From Desulfobacteraceae bacterium (GTDB taxonomy: Bacteria; Desulfobacterota; DSM-4660; Desulfatiglandales; Desulfatiglandaceae): a DNA stretch of 9,953 nucleotides. The notes beneath the pieces are model-generated. The model ran no database searches. It was given only the letters and a program-made list of their open reading frames with translations, and had not been told where the DNA came from. The stretch lies in assembly GCA_030611815.1 (NCBI GenBank), contig JAUWPC010000112.1, positions 1-9,953 on the forward strand, given 5' to 3'. Positions 6,740-9,953 of this stretch are shown in pieces. Numbering within the stretch: the first letter of the stretch is position 1; the number at the start of each line of letters is the position of its first letter. The translations under genes were made by a program, and so were the position numbers.

Positions 6740-6870
6740 TAAGCCCTAAAAATATGGCAAAACCGATCATATTATAAACATATCAAATGGTTAACTTGGT
6801 CTGACCCCCATCCTTCATCCTTCATCCTATAGAGGCGTAGTTGCTGATTTTCTTGTGTAGCATTTTTTGC

Positions 6871-6898
6871 TTGACAAACAACTTTCCTTTAGTATTAT
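6871..6898 (+). promoter_or_regulatory. Sigma-70-type promoter of the gntR-oxidoreductase operon
   Basis: A consensus -35 box TTGACA (6871-6876) is followed after 16 bp by TATTAT (6893-6898), five of six matches to the -10 consensus. It points to the GntR-type gene, which begins about 80 bp downstream. The 58-bp gap between that gene and the gamma subunit gene shows no second promoter, so this is probably the operon promoter. Confidence 0.7.
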
Positions 6899-6908
6899 TG
6901 TCGACAAT
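6897..6908. promoter_or_regulatory. Palindromic operator candidate for the GntR-family regulator
   Basis: ATTGTCGACAAT is a perfect 12-bp palindrome overlapping the last bases of the -10 box and the expected transcription start. Its TTGT..ACAA half-sites resemble operators of FCD-type GntR regulators such as MdcY/MatR (ATTGTATACAAT-like). A bound repressor there would block RNA polymerase, so autoregulation is inferred. A weaker related motif TTGAACAA occurs at 6932-6939. Confidence 0.6.
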
Positions 6909-6977
6909 TGAATAAATAAATAGTTAAGCGGTTGAACAATTAAATATTCTTTGTATTTGGCGGAGGGGGAGGGCCTG

Positions 6978-7664
6978 ATGCGGATTTTAGGTGTTACTTG
7001 GAGCGTAGTAGAGCATCTGAGGGATAACATCATCACAAGTGAACTGGCGGCAGGAAAAAAACTAAACGAAATTGAGTTATCATCTCAGCTCGGTATCAGC
7101 AGGGCACCCTTGCGCGAGGCATTTCGTATCCTCGAGGAGGGGCATTTGGTGGTTAGCGTGCCAAGAAAGGGCTGTTATGTTTCAGATGTCTCCGTAGAAG
7201 ATTTCAAGGGACTTTACCAGGCAAGGGAGATGGTTGAGTGTTATTCCATAGATCTGATCAAGGAGAATAAAATCACGGCCTTTTCAGATATTGAACAGAC
7301 CCTTCATGAATGTTCTGGTGCTACCTTTCCTCCCCAAAATGATCGACGGAAAAAGTTGGCCTATTTAAGGCTGTTCGCTAAGTTCCACGAGAAGTTGGTG
7401 GAAACGGCGGGCAACAGACAACTGATAAGTTTTTATAGAAAAATCAGTCTGAATCTATCCAGGTATCAGTTCATGTATGCATACCTTCCCGGGCTTACCA
7501 CGGATTCACAGGCGGGCCATTCAGGGATCCTGACTTTTATAGAAAAGGGTGAATATGAGAAGGCAAAACAGCTGCTGCGAGACCACATTAAACATTTCGT
7601 CAAGCTGATGGAACCAAAGATGTTGTCAAACATAAGGGCCGAAGACGTAAGAGGCAATTCATGA
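6978..7664 (+). CDS. GntR/FadR-family transcriptional regulator (FCD effector domain)
   Basis: 228 residues, the normal size for FadR-subfamily regulators. The N-terminal winged helix-turn-helix spans about residues 8-67, with the recognition region EIELSSQLGISRAPLREAFRIL (31-52) and the wing VPRKGCYV (61-68). The rest is an FCD domain, whose usual metal or effector site His residues can be placed at H137 (FHEKL), H181 (AGHSGIL) and H203 (RDHIKH). I chose the ATG at 6978 because a purine-rich GGAGGGGGAGGG lies directly upstream; an in-frame TTG at 6951 would place that SD inside the gene. FCD regulators usually sense small organic acids, consistent with the ketoacid oxidoreductase genes that follow in the same operon. 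It probably binds the palindrome at 6897-6908; whether it represses or activates is not known. Confidence 0.9.
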   Translation: MRILGVTWSVVEHLRDNIITSELAAGKKLNEIELSSQLGISRAPLREAFRILEEGHLVVSVPRKGCYVSDVSVEDFKGLYQAREMVECYSIDLIKENKITAFSDIEQTLHECSGATFPPQNDRRKKLAYLRLFAKFHEKLVETAGNRQLISFYRKISLNLSRYQFMYAYLPGLTTDSQAGHSGILTFIEKGEYEKAKQLLRDHIKHFVKLMEPKMLSNIRAEDVRGNS

Positions 7665-7722
7665 GGCACTGCAGGTGGTATGCTGATTTAGATTTCCAAG
7701 TTTGAAGAGGTGTTCAAATACT

Positions 7723-8325
7723 ATGAAAGAGATTCGTTTTCACGGCAGAGGAGGTCAGGGGGCCGTTATTGCCTCTTGGATTCTGGGTTATGGCTTTTTT
7801 TTGGAAGGGAAACATGCCCAGGCCTTTCCCACCTTTGGCGCGGAGCGAAGAGGCGCCCCTGTGGAGGCGTTTGTTCGCATGGATAACAAATTCCCGAACC
7901 TTCGTTGTAAAGTGGTCAGACCCGACTACGTAATTGTCATGGGTGACAACATGGTCCGGTTTGTTGACGTAGCCGCCGGAATTCAAAAAGGAGGATTGAT
8001 GCTGATCAACAGCAGCAAAAGCCCTGATGAGTTTGACACTTTAAAAGGGGACTTTCAGCTCAAAACCATGGACGTAAATGCCGTGGCAATGAAAAACGGC
8101 CTTGGCAGCAAGACCAGCCCTTTTATTAATACGCCCATCCTGGGGGCGTTTTTGGGGTTCACCGGTCTGGTAAGGCCGGAAAGTATCATCTCAGGAATTA
8201 AGAAATTTATTTTGGCCCGAACGGAAAGAAACATCGAGGCGTTTCAGGAGGCCTACTCGATGGCCAAGGGAGCAGAGGATCGCATTGAGGCGGCCAGCGA
8301 TAACTACAAGGCGGCCGTAGGTTAG
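7723..8325 (+). CDS. 2-oxoacid:acceptor oxidoreductase, gamma subunit (PorG-like)
   Basis: 200 residues matching the gamma domain of pyruvate/2-ketoisovalerate/2-oxoglutarate ferredoxin oxidoreductases. The signature GRGGQGA (8-14) is at the N-terminus. AFPTFGAERRGAPVEAFVR (34-52) follows, then PDYVIVMGD and the late FINTPILGAFLGFTGLV segment. In these enzymes the gamma part binds the CoA or acyl side while separate alpha and beta (TPP) parts do the decarboxylation, so this protein needs partners, expected downstream of the window. The ATG at 7723 begins the conserved MKEIRFHGRGGQG. An upstream in-frame TTG (7702) would add seven residues and overlap the AGAGG site, which lies 12 nt before the ATG, somewhat far. 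The next gene starts 9 bp after the stop. The substrate (pyruvate, branched, aryl or other ketoacid) cannot be decided from gamma alone. Confidence 0.9.
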   Translation: MKEIRFHGRGGQGAVIASWILGYGFFLEGKHAQAFPTFGAERRGAPVEAFVRMDNKFPNLRCKVVRPDYVIVMGDNMVRFVDVAAGIQKGGLMLINSSKSPDEFDTLKGDFQLKTMDVNAVAMKNGLGSKTSPFINTPILGAFLGFTGLVRPESIISGIKKFILARTERNIEAFQEAYSMAKGAEDRIEAASDNYKAAVG

Positions 8326-8334
8326 CAGGGAAAA

Positions 8335-9953
8335 ATGCTGGAAATTCTGGATTCCATCTATAGCACCGAGAGGAAGGGCCCAATACACGATATTGAAGCC
8401 TTCCCAATTTCCCAAAGGGATACGTCCTTAAATCTCACTGGTTCCTGGAGAACTCTCCTGCCAGTGTTTAAAGAGGGAGTTGCTCCTTGCTCCGAGGCAT
8501 GTCCCGCTCACATCCATATTCCCAAGTATATGGGTCTGGTTTGCGAAGGCAAACTGACTGAGGCCCTGGATATAATTCGCCGAGAGAATCCCCTGCCCGC
8601 GGTTTGCGGTCGGGTCTGTCCTCATTTTTGTGAAGGAAGCTGTAATCGGGGCGAATTTGATGAGCAAGTGAATATTCGCGCAGTGGAACGATTCATAGGT
8701 GATTATGGCCTTGATATTCCCCTCAAAAAAGATACGGATAACATCGAAGGAAAGGTTGCGGTCGTTGGAAGTGGTCCGGCTGGATTGTCAGCGGCCTATT
8801 TTTTGGCCCGGCAAGGAGTGGTTGTGGATCTATACGAGCGCGAGGCAAAGGCCGGAGGTCTCCTTCGCTATGGCATTCCAGAGTATCGGTTGCCCAGAGA
8901 TGTCCTGGATCGTGAGATCGAAAACATCTTCGCGCTTGGTGTCAACTTTTTGAAGGAGCGGGATGTTGGTCCTGATGAACTGACATCACTGGCCAAGGAA
9001 TATGATTTCGTGTTCTTTTCTCCCGGTCTGTGGGGGCGGAATATCCCGCAATGGGGATATTCGGGAAAGGGTATATCGAATGGCTTGAACATACTCAAAA
9101 TGATTCATAAGGGAAAGATTCCTCCTCTCGGTCATCGGGTTGCCGTGGTGGGCGGCGGTAATACAGCCATGGATGTAACACGCGTACTGATGCGGTTAGG
9201 CAAGGAGGTGACCATTGTCTACCGTCGTACCTTGGCCGAGGCCCCGGCCTTTGCCGATGAAATTCAGGAGGGCATAGAAGAGAATATTCAGATCTTAGAG
9301 AGAAAACTGATTACCCGAATTGAGGACCAAATAGATAGTTCTATAATGATAGAGATCCAGGATGCCGTAAAGGGGAAAGACGGAAAAATTGTACCCGACG
9401 GGGAAAAGACGCATAGGATCGTTGACAGTGTTGTGGCTGCGGTCGGCCAGGTACCGGAAATGAGCATTGAAAAAGATGGAAAGGTTTTTTTCGGAGGCGA
9501 CTATGAGACCGGTGAAGGGACCGTGGTCCATGCCATTGCCTCTGGAAAGCGGGGTGCCCTTGCAATTCTGGGAAGGATGGGTGTCTTGAACAGGGATGAA
9601 ACGGATGAGTACCTTAGTTTAACTGGTGAGCCCCCCAGCAGGCGAATAATCAGCTACGACCAACTGAATACGTTTTATTTAAGAAAAGAAAAGCGTTTAG
9701 AACCGAAACGATTAGGTGCCGGGAAGCGAGTCAAGGACTTCCTGGAGATAGTGGCGCAGGTCTCACAAAATGCGGTGATTGCCGAGAGCGGTCGCTGTCT
9801 CAGCTGCGGGACCTGCACTCTTTGCGGCGCCTGCTGGTACTTCTGCCCAGATGCATCTGTTGTCGTGAGCGAAAAAGGGCCTCAAAAGGTAGTCTTTGAT
9901 CTGGATTTTTGCAAGGGATGCGCCATTTGCTCTGTCTCTTGTCCTCGAGGATG
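8335..9953 (+). CDS. GltD-like FAD/NAD(P)H oxidoreductase fused to a C-terminal ferredoxin domain (partial, 3' end beyond window)
   Basis: An open frame of 539 codons continues past the window end. Residues 50-120 are the GltD/dihydropyrimidine-dehydrogenase-type Fe-S domain (C52xxxC56P, then C91GRVC95PHFC99EGSC103). VAVVGSGPAGLSAA (141-154) is the FAD-binding dinucleotide fold, YGIPEYRLP (about 179-187) is a GltD hallmark, VAVVGGGNTAMDVTR (269-283) is the NAD(P)H-binding fold, and YRRTLAEAPA follows. The C-terminal 2x[4Fe-4S] ferredoxin-type part has C488, C491, C494, C497, C500, C504 and then C526, C529, C532, C536-P. This resembles a PorD/delta subunit joined to the NAD(P)H-handling subunit, as with the separate PadF and PadH proteins of phenylglyoxylate dehydrogenase. 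The ATG at 8335 has AGCAGGG upstream. It probably passes electrons between the ketoacid oxidoreductase and NAD(P)H. The ferredoxin part is cut by the window edge, perhaps by only a few dozen residues. Confidence 0.9.
   Translation, partial: MLEILDSIYSTERKGPIHDIEAFPISQRDTSLNLTGSWRTLLPVFKEGVAPCSEACPAHIHIPKYMGLVCEGKLTEALDIIRRENPLPAVCGRVCPHFCEGSCNRGEFDEQVNIRAVERFIGDYGLDIPLKKDTDNIEGKVAVVGSGPAGLSAAYFLARQGVVVDLYEREAKAGGLLRYGIPEYRLPRDVLDREIENIFALGVNFLKERDVGPDELTSLAKEYDFVFFSPGLWGRNIPQWGYSGKGISNGLNILKMIHKGKIPPLGHRVAVVGGGNTAMDVTRVLMRLGKEVTIVYRRTLAEAPAFADEIQEGIEENIQILERKLITRIEDQIDSSIMIEIQDAVKGKDGKIVPDGEKTHRIVDSVVAAVGQVPEMSIEKDGKVFFGGDYETGEGTVVHAIASGKRGALAILGRMGVLNRDETDEYLSLTGEPPSRRIISYDQLNTFYLRKEKRLEPKRLGAGKRVKDFLEIVAQVSQNAVIAESGRCLSCGTCTLCGACWYFCPDASVVVSEKGPQKVVFDLDFCKGCAICSVSCPRG

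Larger units (their letters stand above)
6344..6870. other. Gene-free intergenic region with repeat debris
   Basis: About 530 bp with no ORF that looks coding on either strand. It holds the MITE-like element described separately, a G-rich stretch around 6420-6430, and a 7-bp tandem repeat CATCCTT (three copies, the last imperfect, 6809-6829). A GGTCTGACC near-palindrome lies at 6798-6806, like the short GGGGTCAGACC motif often seen in bacterial intergenic repeats. The region separates the minus-strand cytochrome gene from the plus-strand regulator/oxidoreductase operon, so promoters for both directions lie at its edges. Confidence 0.6.

Noticed and set aside
6798..6829. GGTCTGACC motif and CATCCTT tandem copies as part of a REP/RAYT element or CRISPR
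   Set aside because: Only one short motif copy and a three-copy 7-bp tandem are present, with no paired REP hairpins, spacers or transposase gene.

Overview
The window (about 10 kb, intermediate GC, short intergenic gaps with AT-rich promoter regions) looks like a chromosomal piece of an anaerobic, probably deltaproteobacterial (Desulfobacterota-type) bacterium. This placement is an inference. It rests on a 2-oxoacid:acceptor oxidoreductase locus with a GltD-type flavoprotein fused to a ferredoxin domain, a selenocysteine-encoding gene, a c-type cytochrome, a decayed integron-type integrase and a hairpin-rich short repeat of a kind I recall from such genomes.

Layout. At the left edge (1-219, +) is a fragment of an integron-type tyrosine recombinase, cut off at both ends. 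From 4866 down to 270 on the minus strand runs a tight four-gene operon: (i) a rhodanese/ferritin-like fusion whose catalytic rhodanese cysteine is encoded by an in-frame TGA followed by a good bacterial SECIS hairpin, so very probably a selenoprotein; (ii) a membrane fatty acid hydroxylase/sterol desaturase family protein; (iii) a class V aminotransferase-fold PLP enzyme; (iv) an M3-family (PepF-like) zinc oligopeptidase. Two junctions overlap by 11 and 26 bp and one has a 5-bp gap, so translational coupling is likely. A conventional ORF caller would split gene (i) into two false genes.

After an AT-rich gap come two more minus-strand genes: a TehB-like SAM methyltransferase (5251-5778) and a small single-heme cytochrome c with an N-terminal membrane anchor or signal (5881-6258). 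The cytochrome is preceded by a possible 21-codon leader ORF. The gap 6344-6870 has no gene but holds a MITE-like element of about 121 bp. It has matching terminal inverted repeats, an internal perfect hairpin and a 6-bp direct repeat on each side.

The right end is a plus-strand operon with a strong sigma-70-type promoter at 6871-6898 and a perfect 12-bp palindrome overlapping its -10 box. The palindrome is a probable operator for the first gene, a GntR/FadR-type (FCD) regulator. Next come the gamma subunit of a 2-oxoacid:acceptor oxidoreductase and a GltD-like FAD/NAD(P)H oxidoreductase with a C-terminal multi-cluster ferredoxin domain, which runs off the window. The catalytic alpha and beta (TPP) subunits are expected just beyond position 9953. 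The set suggests a regulated, NAD(P)-linked ketoacid oxidoreductase.

The most noteworthy item is the selenocysteine rhodanese fused to a di-iron ferritin-like domain, together with its SECIS element.
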